64,000 nucleotides of DNA from Pseudovibrio flavus (GCF_009711345.1 NZ_SMMA01000059.1:49733-113732); one strand, 5' to 3'. Positions 7,410 to 16,330 are shown, numbered from the stretch's first letter. Made by a program: numbers and translations. The notes: a model not told the origin generated them from the letters alone.

Positions 7410-8606
7410 TTAAGCTTTAGCAGGTTCTGCAGCTACAATTTTTGGTTTGCCGGTTTCTGGCAGGAAGAACGAAGCGATGAACAGTGTGGAAGAGCAAGCT
7501 ACCGCAAAAGTTGCAGCAATTGCAATGTTACCCGTCTGGTCAGCCAGCACGCCAGCGAAGTACATAAGGATGGTCTCGATGATGTAGGAAACGGACCAGA
7601 ACATCGCGAATACAACGGTCACGCGGCCCGGGTTCATGCCTGGCAGTTCCTGAGGCAGGGTTACCAGTGCGGTCATTGGAACGAACATGAAGAAGCCAGC
7701 GAGGAATGCAGAGACAGTTGCCAGCATCGGGTTCTGGGTGGTGATCATGATCGCTGCGAAAGCAGTCATTGCAACGCCACACCAACGGATCACAGGAACG
7801 CGCATCGGGTACTTCTTGGCGACCATGATACCTACGATCGTACCAACCATACCTGCACCGATCATGATGGAAGACAGGTACTTGGCTTCAACTGCGAAGG
7901 TCGGGATCATCGGGAAGAGAGCGAACACTGCGATGTAGCAGAACAGAACGCCGGAGTATGCGATAGGGAGCCACCAGTTTACGGATTCCTTCACACCATC
8001 AGAGAAGGTGTAGGCTTTTTGTGGGGCCTGACCGGACTTCGCGCCGGACAGCTCGAAGTCTTCAGAAATCATCCACCAAACAATGAGGACGATGAAGCTG
8101 ACGATAGAGATTGCTAGAACAACGTTCTGCCAGGTTTCGAAATAGGAAATAAGGGAACCGGTGAACAGGATAGCAAGCAGGTTACCAGTGTTGAAAGCCG
8201 CAGCGTTAAGGCCGTTAACAAGCGGGCGTTCTTCTGGAGTGAAGTAGTTCACCACGATTGGGTTGAAGTACACGATGACGAATGCACCACCAAAACCGAG
8301 AACAAGGCGGGTGAAGACGTACATTGGGTAGGTAGAAGCGAAAGCGCCTAACGCGCCGGCCACGATCAAAGCAGAGGCAAATGCAAAAGCTTTTTTAGGG
8401 CCAAGTTTTGTGAGGAACCATGCAGCGATCAGGTTACCGATGATTTTTGCAATAGTGATTGCGTTGGTCATCCAGGTAGCTGCGGCAACGCCTTCGATTT
8501 GATAGAAGGCCATGATGTCCTTTGTCATCATGTTGCCAGCAACCCACGACATTGCGAAGAGCGCATACGTCGTAAAGATCACGAACTCGATTATGTTCTT
8601 TTTCAT
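7410..8606 (-). CDS. MFS transporter
   Basis: A 398-residue, twelve-helix major facilitator. The first half has the helix 2-3 loop GPKKAFAFASA and helix 4 FTRLVLGFGGAFV; a cytoplasmic linker around SGAKSGQAPQKAYTFSDG separates the halves. The ATG has GGGAGG 8 bases upstream. It is the first gene of a two-gene unit with the HSL esterase and lies behind the terminator of the fermentation operon, so it is probably transcribed from its own promoter in 8607-8747. It most resembles the NimT/CynX-like or organic-acid branches of the family. The substrate is unknown; a small organic acid or ester is the contextual guess. Confidence 0.85.
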   Translation of the reverse strand: MKKNIIEFVIFTTYALFAMSWVAGNMMTKDIMAFYQIEGVAAATWMTNAITIAKIIGNLIAAWFLTKLGPKKAFAFASALIVAGALGAFASTYPMYVFTRLVLGFGGAFVIVYFNPIVVNYFTPEERPLVNGLNAAAFNTGNLLAILFTGSLISYFETWQNVVLAISIVSFIVLIVWWMISEDFELSGAKSGQAPQKAYTFSDGVKESVNWWLPIAYSGVLFCYIAVFALFPMIPTFAVEAKYLSSIMIGAGMVGTIVGIMVAKKYPMRVPVIRWCGVAMTAFAAIMITTQNPMLATVSAFLAGFFMFVPMTALVTLPQELPGMNPGRVTVVFAMFWSVSYIIETILMYFAGVLADQTGNIAIAATFAVACSSTLFIASFFLPETGKPKIVAAEPAKA

Positions 8607-8747
8607 TGGGCAACCTCCCTGTTCCCAGTTGGTTAATCAAGCATGGGAAGAAGCATATATCGATTTTTAAGATTCCATTTTCCCGATTTCAGGAAGGTTT
8701 ATTGTTGAAAACGAATAAAGGACATGAATTGATCTACAGCAAAACCT

Positions 8748-8777
8748 AAAAAAAGGCCCCGCTACTATAGCGAGGCC
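8748..8777 (-). terminator. Intrinsic terminator after the enoyl-CoA reductase gene
   Basis: On the minus strand GGCCTCGCTA, loop TAG, TAGCGGGGCC (9 Watson-Crick pairs plus one wobble), followed by seven T. It lies 25 bases past the fabV stop and closes the CoA-transferase/maoC/fabV operon. Confidence 0.92.
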
Positions 8778-8801
8778 CACATTTTACTTTATACGCACTA
8801 T

Positions 8802-10004
8802 TTACGGATTTATACTTACATACCTATTCATATCAACCGGCTCTGAATAGTTCACTTTCTCAAGAGAGAACCCATTCAGATTGAGGAAGTCCTTCTTGTA
8901 CCCCTCGTAGTCACCGACCTGCATGAAGTTGGCTCCATCCATGCCATCCAGCAGTTTTCGTACCTTCTCCTGAACGTCGGCGCGCAGCTCCCAGTCATCG
9001 ACACGGATGAGGCGGTCTTCATCTGTACAGATGTGTCCAGAACCGGAATAGACGCAGTGCGAGAAGAGCCTTTGCATCTGCTCAATACAGCCTTCGTGAA
9101 TGCCCATCTCTTTCATCACACGGAACAGAGCGAGGATGTATGGCGACATTGCCGGAATGAACACACTGGCCTTGGTCACCAGCGCTTTACACACTGCCAC
9201 ATGGGCTGTGCCGCCGATCTCCGCCATCTTCTCATTCAAAACATCGGCGGTGCTGTGCAGATGCTTTTTGGCGCGCCCAAGCGTGCCCTCATGATAGATG
9301 CGGTAGGTGATGTCAGAACCGATATAGGAATAGGCGAAAGTCTGGCAGCCATTGGCAAGAACGCCATTATCGCTCAGAAACTCTATCCATTCAGCCCAGT
9401 CTTCACCACCCATAACGCGAACGGTGTCTTCAATTTCCTGCTCCGATGCGCAATCCAGAACGCCTTCTTCCAACGCATCAGTTTCCAGATTCACGGTGTA
9501 GCCGGTAAGCGGAGAGCCGACTGTCTTGAGAGATGAACGGATCATCTCGCCGGTTTTCGGATCTGGGCGAACACCAGTTGCCAGCGAGTAGATAACGAGA
9601 TCAACCGAGCCACCGAATTCGTTTTTGATGTACTCGACAACCTGACGGCGCATGTCAGGAGAGAAGGCATCGCCAATAAAGTTCTTGGCGATCAAGCCTT
9701 CTTTTTCTGCCTCTTCGCGGAACGTAAGGGAGTTATACCAGCCCGCAGAGCCAATACCCTTCTCGTTTGGTCCTCGCTCGAAGGCAACGCCGATGGTATC
9801 TGCGCGTGCACCGCCAAAGGCGAGCGAGACGCGCGAGGCAAGACCAAAGCCAGAGGAGGAACCAAGCACGAGAACCTTCTTTGGGCCTTCTTTGATTTGC
9901 TGCGCGTTACGCACATAGTTGATCTGGTCGAGAACAGCCTCACGGCAGCCGACGGGATGACAGGTCTTGGCAACCTGCCCTTTGATGACGGGTTGGATAA
10001 TCAT
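8802..10004 (-). CDS. fabV: FabV/Ter-type trans-2-enoyl-CoA reductase (NADH)
   Basis: 400 residues, the usual length of the FabV/Ter family. A Rossmann nucleotide site KVLVLGSSSGFGLASR is at 43-58 and the family's catalytic Tyr-x8-Lys at Tyr237-Lys246 (YHEGTLGRAK). FabV can act as a triclosan-tolerant enoyl-ACP reductase, while Ter reduces crotonyl-CoA to butyryl-CoA irreversibly with NADH. Here it is the last gene of an operon with a CoA-transferase and a MaoC hydratase, opposite phaAB, so the crotonyl-CoA reductase role is favoured. It lies 51 bases downstream of the maoC gene and is followed by a strong terminator. Family call firm; substrate inferred from context. Confidence 0.9.
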   Translation of the reverse strand: MIIQPVIKGQVAKTCHPVGCREAVLDQINYVRNAQQIKEGPKKVLVLGSSSGFGLASRVSLAFGGARADTIGVAFERGPNEKGIGSAGWYNSLTFREEAEKEGLIAKNFIGDAFSPDMRRQVVEYIKNEFGGSVDLVIYSLATGVRPDPKTGEMIRSSLKTVGSPLTGYTVNLETDALEEGVLDCASEQEIEDTVRVMGGEDWAEWIEFLSDNGVLANGCQTFAYSYIGSDITYRIYHEGTLGRAKKHLHSTADVLNEKMAEIGGTAHVAVCKALVTKASVFIPAMSPYILALFRVMKEMGIHEGCIEQMQRLFSHCVYSGSGHICTDEDRLIRVDDWELRADVQEKVRKLLDGMDGANFMQVGDYEGYKKDFLNLNGFSLEKVNYSEPVDMNRYVSINP

Positions 10005-10055
10005 AGCAGTCTCTGGGGTTTGGCAGTGAACGTTGAGGGTTTTGTTTGTTTTTGG

Positions 10056-10475
10056 TTAGGCGGCAAGGGGTGGTCTTACGGTTGCCACGCCTTCAATAAC
10101 GGCTGCGCCGTTCTGGTTGAAAGACACAGTGCGAAGTTTGGCTATTTTCTTATCCCTATTGATTTCAATAACCTCCACTTCAGCTCGAATTGTATCGCCG
10201 ATAAAGACAGGGGCTTTGAAGCGCATTTCCTGAGACAGGTAGATAGTACCTGGTCCGGGCAGCTGCATTCCAAGGACCGACGAAGTCAGCCCGCTAACCA
10301 GAATGCCGTGTGCTACACGCTTGCCGAAAATGCTTTCTTTAGCCGCGACCTCACTAATGTGAACCGGGTTTACGTCTCCGGTAATACCGCAGAACATCAG
10401 GATATCGGCCTCGCAGATTGTCTTTTCGAAAGACGCTTGTTGCCCTATGAAGAGCTGGTCCAGTGTATAACTCAT
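10056..10475 (-). CDS. MaoC-like (R)-specific enoyl-CoA hydratase (PhaJ-type)
   Basis: A 139-residue single hot-dog-fold protein. The R-hydratase signature with catalytic Asp and His is CGITGDVNPVHISE (about residues 29-42), followed by the GILVSGLTSSVLG helix. PhaJ-type enzymes interconvert (R)-3-hydroxyacyl-CoA and trans-2-enoyl-CoA. In this cluster it would dehydrate (R)-3-hydroxybutyryl-CoA made by the PhaB-type reductase and hand crotonyl-CoA to the FabV/Ter enzyme encoded next. It could also feed enoyl-CoA from beta-oxidation toward polyhydroxyalkanoate, but no phaC is in the window. It sits between the CoA-transferase (61 bases upstream) and fabV (51 bases downstream). Confidence 0.87.
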   Translation of the reverse strand: MSYTLDQLFIGQQASFEKTICEADILMFCGITGDVNPVHISEVAAKESIFGKRVAHGILVSGLTSSVLGMQLPGPGTIYLSQEMRFKAPVFIGDTIRAEVEVIEINRDKKIAKLRTVSFNQNGAAVIEGVATVRPPLAA

Positions 10476-10536
10476 GATAACACTCGTGTAATGCTAGGCA
10501 GGTTGCTGAGGCGCCAGAACAGCGCCTCCGGCAGGA

Positions 10537-12105
10537 TTATTCGGCACCCCGCAGCGCCAGCCCCATTGGCTCCTCAAGAAACAGGCGGGGGTCCATTTCT
10601 TCCAAATGCGGGCTAACGCGCGGAGTAAAGTCCATCTGTTGCAGTACATCCCGCTCCAGATCGACGCCGGGGGCGATTTCCACCAGTTCAAGCGTATCTT
10701 CGCCCAGTTCAAAGACGGCACGTTCTGTTATGTATTTGACCGGCTTAACGTTCTTGCGAGCTTGATTGGCGGAGAAGGTGACTTGCTGCACTTTTTCGAG
10801 GAACTTTTTGATCTTGCCCTCTTTCAAGATAACCAGCTTGCCATTTTCTGTTGCCACATCCAGTCCGGCGGCGGTGAACGTACCGCAGAAAAACACTTCC
10901 TTGGCGTTTTGCGTGATGTTGATGAAGCCACCGCATCCGGCGATCTTTGGACCGAAACGGGAGACGTTCAGATCGCCATTGGCATCACACTCGGCAAGAC
11001 CAAGGAACGCCTGATCCAATCCGCCGCCGTCGTAGAAGTCGAACATCTGATCTTGTGTGATGATTGCTTCTGGAAACGCCGATGCGCCAAAGCTGAGGCC
11101 GCCCGCTGGCGTGCCGCCAATAGCGCCCGGTTCCACTGTCGCGACCATCTGGTCGGTGACGCCCTCTTCATCGGTAACCTCTGCAATCACCTCCGGTACG
11201 CCGATGCCGTAGTTCAAAACAGCACCACTGCGTAGTTCGAGTGCGGCGCGGCGAGCGATGACCTTCTTGGCGTCCAGCGGACGTGGGCCAGCTTCTTTTG
11301 ATTTGCGCTCACCGCGGCCGCAGTAAGAGTGGTTCATGGCTTCAGCGAAGGTTTGCATATGCTCTTCGCCTTCTTCATCCGCCACGACGATTGCATTAAC
11401 AAAAATGCCGGGAATGCGGACCTGCTGCGGATCAAGGGTACCAGCCTCGACAAGCTTCTTAACCTGCACGATGACCGTACCGCCCATATTGGTGACAAGC
11501 TGGGCTGCGGCGAGGTTTTCAAGGAAGAGGCATTCGTCTTCCATGGTTACGTTGCCGTTGGTGTCGGCTGTTGTGCCGCGCAGCAGCGCTACATTGGCAT
11601 CGATACGCTTGTAGAAGAGGTATTCCTTACCGCCCACTTCCATAAGGCTAACGCGGTCTTGCTGGGTCTTTTCATTGACCTTACCGCCTTCCAGACGCGG
11701 ATCAACAAAAGTACCAAGGCCGACATGGGACAGAGTACCGGGCTTTCCCGCTGCGCTGTCACGCATCAACTGGGCAATAACACCTTGAGGGAAGTTATAG
11801 GCTTCGATCAGGTTACGGTTCGCAAGATCCTGAAGGCGCGGGATGAGACCCCAGTGTCCGCCAAGAGCCAGCTTTACCAAACCTTCTCGTGACAAGTGGT
11901 TGTTGGCGCGGTCCTGTCCGTCACCTTGCCCAGCGGTGAAGTACAGTTCCAGATTTTTTGGGTGACCTGTGCTCAAAAAACGATCGCGGATTGCTATTTC
12001 AATAGATTCAGGAACCACCGCTCCAATAAACCCGCCAAGGATTACCTTATCCTCGTCTTGAATGAGGTTTGCAGCCTCTGGTGCAGTCAACACTTTAACT
12101 TGCAT
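10537..12105 (-). CDS. Family I CoA-transferase, fused alpha-beta (acetate/butyrate/propionate type)
   Basis: A 522-residue fused CoA-transferase. The N-terminal domain carries the GGFIGAVVPESIE glycine-rich loop, and the C-terminal domain the catalytic Glu325 in VATVEPGAIGGTPAGG, matching the Pct/YdiF pattern. Such enzymes form a glutamyl-CoA thioester and swap CoA between acetate and other short acids. As first gene of the operon with the R-hydratase and enoyl-CoA reductase, the likely reaction is butyryl-CoA + acetate to butyrate + acetyl-CoA. Propionyl-CoA or acetoacetate are other possible substrates. The ATG at 12105 is the only plausible start. A 233-base promoter region separates it from the LysR gene. 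Confidence 0.88.
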   Translation of the reverse strand: MQVKVLTAPEAANLIQDEDKVILGGFIGAVVPESIEIAIRDRFLSTGHPKNLELYFTAGQGDGQDRANNHLSREGLVKLALGGHWGLIPRLQDLANRNLIEAYNFPQGVIAQLMRDSAAGKPGTLSHVGLGTFVDPRLEGGKVNEKTQQDRVSLMEVGGKEYLFYKRIDANVALLRGTTADTNGNVTMEDECLFLENLAAAQLVTNMGGTVIVQVKKLVEAGTLDPQQVRIPGIFVNAIVVADEEGEEHMQTFAEAMNHSYCGRGERKSKEAGPRPLDAKKVIARRAALELRSGAVLNYGIGVPEVIAEVTDEEGVTDQMVATVEPGAIGGTPAGGLSFGASAFPEAIITQDQMFDFYDGGGLDQAFLGLAECDANGDLNVSRFGPKIAGCGGFINITQNAKEVFFCGTFTAAGLDVATENGKLVILKEGKIKKFLEKVQQVTFSANQARKNVKPVKYITERAVFELGEDTLELVEIAPGVDLERDVLQQMDFTPRVSPHLEEMDPRLFLEEPMGLALRGAE

Positions 12106-12248
12106 CGTATGACCTCTCGTTAGCGCCTCAGCAAATAACCGCTCCGTTTGCGCTTCGGAATTTCTTAGTGATGCAAGTGTAGATTGATTGTTTGATGCAA
12201 AAAATAGTCAATCCTCTAAAAGAGAATTGCAGAAATGGGACAATTCAG

Positions 12249-12271
12249 CCCCTCATTATTTAGGGGTTTTT
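12249..12271 (+). terminator. Terminator-shaped hairpin in the CoA-transferase upstream region
   Basis: CCCCT (12249-12253) and AGGGG (12262-12266) with an 8-base loop, followed by five T on the plus strand. No plus-strand gene precedes it, so it may stop antisense transcription or be part of the leader/operator DNA of the minus-strand operon. The nearby stretch 12180-12235 is A/T-rich and holds repeated TTGAT/TCAA words; no gene is seen. Confidence 0.4.
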
Positions 12272-12338
12272 GCATCCAACAGGACACACCTCTCCCGTAT
12301 CTTGAGAAAGGCCGGTCAGGTCTGAATAGAGAGAGGGG

Positions 12339-13265
12339 TTAGCCGATCTCTCTGGTTCTCTTGATAAGATAGTCTTTGAAGTTAGTGCACATGAGCGGCA
12401 TTTGTCTGCTGCGCCGGAAATAGAGGTTAAACTCGAACTCCGCGTCGATGTAATCACTCAAGATGGCGATCAATCGTCCGTCCGCCAACTCTTCCTGCAA
12501 GATGCTGATAGGCAGATAGGCAATGCCGCCACCGGTCAGCGCGATGGACTTGATGATCTCGCTGTCTTCCACTTCAACGGTTCGGGCGATCTCTACAGCG
12601 CTGCAATCCCCTTCATACTCGAACACCCACTTGTTACCGCCAACCAGCGTATGCGCGAACAGGCAGTTATGCTTTCTCAGTTCATCGGGAGATTGGGGCA
12701 CGCCGTAACGCTCTGCATACTCAGGAGAGCAACAGGCAACCAGCGGATAGCGCAGCAGTGGGCGGCGCACCAGCAAGCTATCCTTCTCTTGAAAGCCTTG
12801 ATAGGTGGCGTTGGCACGGACGAAGAAGTCCACCTCTTCCAGCATATCGACGTCATACGCCGTTTGCAGAATGCGGAAGTTCACATGAGGGTGGTCCAGC
12901 AGATATTCCCCTGCGATCTGGGCAAGGAAGTTTCTGGCAAACAATGGCGTTGCCGCGATGCGAATGGTGCCGCGCTCTTCCTTACCGAGGTTCTTGATCT
13001 CGGTGAAGATATCTTCAATTTCGGCATTCACATCGTTGAAGCGTTCGTAGAGGCGCTGACCTGCTTCTGTCACCACAACCTTTCGCGTGGAGCGTTGCAG
13101 GAGGCTGACACCTAGCTGCTCTTCAAGCTCGATAATCCATCTGCTGCCTGCACTGGCGGAGATACCATAGACCCGCGCCGCCTCGGAAAATGACCCCGTG
13201 CGAACAACATAAAGAAAGTAGACAATCTTATCGAGCATGGCCCCACCAACCCCGTTAACTGCCAC
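12339..13265 (-). CDS. LysR-type regulator of the butyrate gene cluster
   Basis: 308 residues: an N-terminal winged helix-turn-helix at about residues 10-70 (FLYVVRTGSFSEAARVYGIS, then STRKVVVTEAGQRLYERF) and a LysR substrate-binding domain from about 95. The start is a GTG at 13265, chosen because AGGAGG stands exactly 7 bases upstream; the ATG at 13238 lacks this. It lies between the CoA-transferase operon (same strand) and the divergent phaB-phaA pair, so it is the natural candidate for controlling both. LysR proteins usually respond to a pathway metabolite; an acyl-CoA or short acid is possible but not shown. Confidence 0.9.
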   Translation of the reverse strand: MAVNGVGGAMLDKIVYFLYVVRTGSFSEAARVYGISASAGSRWIIELEEQLGVSLLQRSTRKVVVTEAGQRLYERFNDVNAEIEDIFTEIKNLGKEERGTIRIAATPLFARNFLAQIAGEYLLDHPHVNFRILQTAYDVDMLEEVDFFVRANATYQGFQEKDSLLVRRPLLRYPLVACCSPEYAERYGVPQSPDELRKHNCLFAHTLVGGNKWVFEYEGDCSAVEIARTVEVEDSEIIKSIALTGGGIAYLPISILQEELADGRLIAILSDYIDAEFEFNLYFRRSRQMPLMCTNFKDYLIKRTREIG

Positions 13266-13534
13266 AGTATGCCCTCCTAACCTGCTGAAAGCAGTGCGCT
13301 TTTATGCGTATTCAGCCAAGTAATCTACATTTCACCCCACCGCCCGTGAGGTTTTGCCCGCGTGAGCCAGAATTGGCCTTACCTAGCGCTAGAAAAACCG
13401 TCTAGTAAAGCTCTGTCCCATTTCCTCATTACTGTTTTGCGAAGCTGTCTGTAATCAAAACCGGCGTTTCGTGCAAAGTTTACTGCCAGTTTTCTATGGC
13501 GATCCCAGATCGTAAAATAAAAGGTGGTATCACT
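13266..13534. promoter_or_regulatory. Divergent lysR / phaB intergenic region
   Basis: This 269-base region separates the divergent LysR gene and phaB-phaA and must hold both promoters. A perfect 10-bp palindrome CTAGCGCTAG is at 13383-13392, with another CTAG word at 13402. Several T-N11-A spacings typical of LysR sites occur but none is distinctive. No small gene was found. Confidence 0.45.
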
Positions 13535-14269
13535 ATGCTTAGGGACAAAGTCTGCATTGTAACAGGTGGCGCACAGGGTATTGGTCGGTGCATTGTAGAG
13601 ACCTTCGCCAAACAGCAAGCGCTTGTCGTATTTGCCTGCGATATGAACCCCCAGTCCATGGCCGATTATCGCGAGCGGTTCCAGAATGTTCAGCCTGTTG
13701 AACTCAATGTCTGTGACCGGAAGGCTGTTGCTGCATTCATCGCTGAAATCAAAGAACAGTACGGCCATATCGATGTGCTGGTGAACAACGCAGGCATTAC
13801 CCGCGATAATCTACTGGACCGAATGAGCGAAGATGATTGGGACGCTGTGGTGAATGTGAACCTCAAGGGCGTGTTCAATATGACCCAAGCCGTCGCTCCA
13901 GCCATGATTGAAGGCGGTTCGGGCTCTGTCATCACCATGTCGTCGGTTGTTGGCACTGATGGCAACATCGGGCAGAGCAACTATGCAGCTACAAAAGGCG
14001 GCGTCATTGCTATGACCAAGGGCTGGGCCAAGGAGTTCTCCCGAAAAGGAGCGCAGGTTCGCGCCAATTGCGTTGCACCGGGCTTCATCAAGACACCGAT
14101 GACAATCAACCTTCCCGAAAAGGTTATTGCTCATATGGAGAGCAAGACACCGCTTGGCCGCATGGGAGATGCCGAGGATATCGCAGAAGGCGTTCTTTTC
14201 CTTGCCAGTGACCGTTCACGCTTCATCACCGGGCAAACGCTCAAAATCGACGGTGGACTGGTAATCTAA
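13535..14269 (+). CDS. phaB: SDR acetoacetyl-CoA reductase (PhaB/FabG-like)
   Basis: A 244-residue short-chain dehydrogenase. The NAD(P) site is TGGAQGIG (10-17), NNAG near 84-87, and the catalytic residues are Ser136/137, Tyr150 and Lys154 (YAATK). The ATG at 13535 has AGGTGG 8 bases upstream, so a 13-codon upstream extension is rejected. Its placement 12 bases before a thiolase gene is the classical phaB-phaA pairing: reduction of acetoacetyl-CoA to (R)-3-hydroxybutyryl-CoA, here to supply the MaoC hydratase encoded across the LysR gene. FabG-like 3-oxoacyl-ACP reductase is the alternative, as the families are hard to separate by eye. Confidence 0.85.
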   Translation: MLRDKVCIVTGGAQGIGRCIVETFAKQQALVVFACDMNPQSMADYRERFQNVQPVELNVCDRKAVAAFIAEIKEQYGHIDVLVNNAGITRDNLLDRMSEDDWDAVVNVNLKGVFNMTQAVAPAMIEGGSGSVITMSSVVGTDGNIGQSNYAATKGGVIAMTKGWAKEFSRKGAQVRANCVAPGFIKTPMTINLPEKVIAHMESKTPLGRMGDAEDIAEGVLFLASDRSRFITGQTLKIDGGLVI

Positions 14270-14281
14270 GGAGAGAGCGAC

Positions 14282-15487
14282 ATGACACGAGTATTTATCG
14301 TCGGCGCCAAGCGTACGCCTCTTGGTAGTTTTCTTGGCTCTCTCAGCACCGTTCCTGCCGCTCGCCTTGGCGCGGTGGCCATAAAGGCTGCTCTTGAACA
14401 AAGTGTAATCGTGCCAGAGCACGTTGATGAAGTGATTGTCGGCAACGTTCTAGGCGCAGCACAAGGGATGGGTCCGGGTCGTCAGGCTGCGATCTACGCA
14501 GGCATCCCGCAAGAGGTGCCCGCTTACACGCTGAACATGATCTGCGGCAGCGGTATGAAGAGCGTTATGGAGGCGGCTGCCCACATCAAGGCCGGTGATG
14601 CCAACGTTGTAGTGGCTGCAGGTATGGAGGCGATGTCACAAGCGCCTTTCACACTGAGCGGGACCAGCCGAAGCGGCCACAAAATGGGCAACCAGACCCT
14701 TGTCGATACAATGGTCAACGACGGTCTTACCGACGCCTTCAACAACTATCACATGGGCATAACCGCCGAGAACCTTGCACAGAAGTTCGCCATTACCCGA
14801 GAAGAGCAGGACGCGTTTGCTTTACGCAGTCAGCAACGGGCCTCCAGCGCTGTTGCCATCGGCATGTTCGATGCGGAAATCTGCCCCGTTGAGGTAGAAG
14901 TGCGTCGCAAGACCTTCGTATTTGCTAGAGACGAGTACCCAAGAGCAGATGCGAGTTTGGAAGGTTTGGCCAAGCTGCGCCCCGCATTCAAACCTGACGG
15001 CACTGTAACTGCTGGCAACGCCTCTGGTATCAACGACGGCGCGGTTGCGATGGTTCTGGCCAGTGAAGCCTACGTGAACGAACACGGCCTTGCCCCTCTT
15101 GCCGAGATCGTCAGCTACGGACAGGCAGGCGTTGACCCGTCTATCATGGGTTATGGTCCTGTTCCGGCTATCGCTAATGCCCTTCAAAAGGCTGGACTTC
15201 GCCTTGACGAGATGAACCGCCTTGAACTCAACGAAGCCTTTGCCGCCCAAGCGCTTGCGGTGATGAAAGGCCTTAGCGAAGAGCATGGAGTGCCAATGGG
15301 TTGGTTTGAAGATAAGACCAATCTGACAGGCGGCGCTATCGCACTTGGCCATCCTCTTGGGGCTTCCGGCGGACGTATCCTCACCACTCTGCTTTATGGC
15401 ATGGAGCGCGACAACTGCCAGTACGGCCTCGCCTCCCTTTGCATCGGCGGCGGCATGGGCACCGCTGTCATCTTGAAGAAAGCATAA
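14282..15487 (+). CDS. phaA: Acetyl-CoA acetyltransferase (thiolase)
   Basis: A 401-residue thiolase with all family motifs: nucleophilic Cys88 in [17 protein letters not shown] near 320, the [10 protein letters not shown] loop, and the C-terminal CIGGGMGTA with the second active-site Cys. It condenses two acetyl-CoA into acetoacetyl-CoA (or cleaves it). GGAGAG lies upstream of the ATG, 12 bases after the phaB stop, so both are one transcript. It is the entry enzyme of the proposed acetyl-CoA to butyrate route. PHB metabolism is the alternative use, but no phaC or phaZ is near. Confidence 0.93.
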   Translation: MTRVFIVGAKRTPLGSFLGSLSTVPAARLGAVAIKAALEQSVIVPEHVDEVIVGNVLGAAQGMGPGRQAAIYAGIPQEVPAYTLNMICGSGMKSVMEAAAHIKAGDANVVVAAGMEAMSQAPFTLSGTSRSGHKMGNQTLVDTMVNDGLTDAFNNYHMGITAENLAQKFAITREEQDAFALRSQQRASSAVAIGMFDAEICPVEVEVRRKTFVFARDEYPRADASLEGLAKLRPAFKPDGTVTAGNASGINDGAVAMVLASEAYVNEHGLAPLAEIVSYGQAGVDPSIMGYGPVPAIANALQKAGLRLDEMNRLELNEAFAAQALAVMKGLSEEHGVPMGWFEDKTNLTGGAIALGHPLGASGGRILTTLLYGMERDNCQYGLASLCIGGGMGTAVILKKA

Positions 15488-15523
15488 CGCGCAAGGCTCT
15501 CCACCTCCTTTCGCGTCACCCAG

Positions 15524-15579
15524 AACGTGATGTCCGCTCTGCCATGCTCCCCGACAGAACAGCGGGCATCACGTTTTCA
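15524..15579 (+). terminator. Long-stem terminator after phaA
   Basis: 15-bp arms at 15524-15538 and 15561-15575 (14 Watson-Crick pairs and one wobble), with a 22-base loop and TTTTC running out of the stem. It lies 37 bases past the thiolase stop. The remaining intergenic DNA to 15846 holds no gene. Confidence 0.8.
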
Positions 15580-15751
15580 ATTCCGCTTACCAATCCATTT
15601 ATTTGTGAGGCAGCTCGCTGCACTTTACCACCGCCACAAGCACTGGTACCGGCTTGCAAAAGCCAACCGCCAACGGGCTAATTTGTCGATTCGAACAAAA
15701 AATGACCTAACGGAGGCAACGCTCGGCATACATACACACGTCACGCACAGT

Positions 15752-15797
15752 TTTAAATCATTCTAAACTAAGGGAAGATTTAATCCTGACTTTAGAA
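15752..15797. promoter_or_regulatory. Irr/ICE-like half-sites in the rirA promoter region
   Basis: TTCTAAA at 15761-15767 is preceded after 2 bases by TTTAAAT (15752-15758), and a perfect TTTAGAA stands at 15791-15797. Both words are half-sites of the Irr iron-control element (TTTAGAA...TTCTAAA) known from rhizobia, where rirA is an Irr target. Spacing is not canonical. The 359-base gap between phaA and rirA otherwise holds only the phaA terminator and A/T-rich promoter DNA. Confidence 0.35.
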
Positions 15798-15846
15798 GCC
15801 ATATTTTTAATTGACGCTGCTTCTTATCCGTCGCATAAATTTGGGT

Positions 15847-16314
15847 ATGCGCCTGACACAACAGACAAACTATGCCGTTCGCACCCTTATGTATTGTGCT
15901 GCGAACCCTGACAAACCAAGCAAGGTTGCCGAAGTTGCAGCCTCCTTTGGCATGTCTGAAACGCACCTCTTCAAAATTATGAAGGTGCTTGTTGATGCTG
16001 ATTTGATGAAGACCATTCGTGGCCGCAACGGTGGTATTATGCTACCGCGCCCTGCTGACCAGATTACGGTTGGTGAGGTAGTACGAGCGACCGAAGAGGC
16101 CTTTATTCTCGCCGAGTGCTTTGATAGTGGCAGACAGGATTGTCCGCTCGTCAATCACTGTGGCTTCAACAGCGTGTTGCACAAAGCCCTTCAGGCCTTT
16201 CTTGCTGTGCTTGATGATTGCACCATTGCAGAGCTTGCAGAGAACCGTCACTCCATTCGCCACTTGCTTCAGATCGATCTTGAAGACAACGGCGCGACTG
16301 TTGCTGCGCACTAA
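15847..16314 (+). CDS. rirA: RirA, Rrf2-family iron-sulfur iron regulator
   Basis: 155 residues from the ATG at 15847. The start MRLTQQTNYAVRTLMYCAAN is nearly that of rhizobial RirA, followed by the winged helix-turn-helix and TIRGRNGGIMLPRPA wing. Three cysteines at 91, 99 and 105 (CFDSGRQDC, then CG) match the cluster ligands of RirA. RirA binds a [4Fe-4S] cluster when iron is sufficient and represses uptake genes at IRO boxes; under low iron it loses the cluster. A 12-codon upstream extension is not supported. A target-like palindrome lies before exbB in this window. NsrR/IscR are less likely given the close N-terminal match. Confidence 0.92.
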   Translation: MRLTQQTNYAVRTLMYCAANPDKPSKVAEVAASFGMSETHLFKIMKVLVDADLMKTIRGRNGGIMLPRPADQITVGEVVRATEEAFILAECFDSGRQDCPLVNHCGFNSVLHKALQAFLAVLDDCTIAELAENRHSIRHLLQIDLEDNGATVAAH

Positions 16315-16330
16315 AGCCTAAGAAATTGCT

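Noticed and set aside
8802-10004. FabV as the main fatty-acid-synthesis enoyl-ACP reductase
   Set aside because: Possible by sequence, but co-transcription with a CoA-transferase and R-hydratase opposite phaAB favours CoA-ester substrates.
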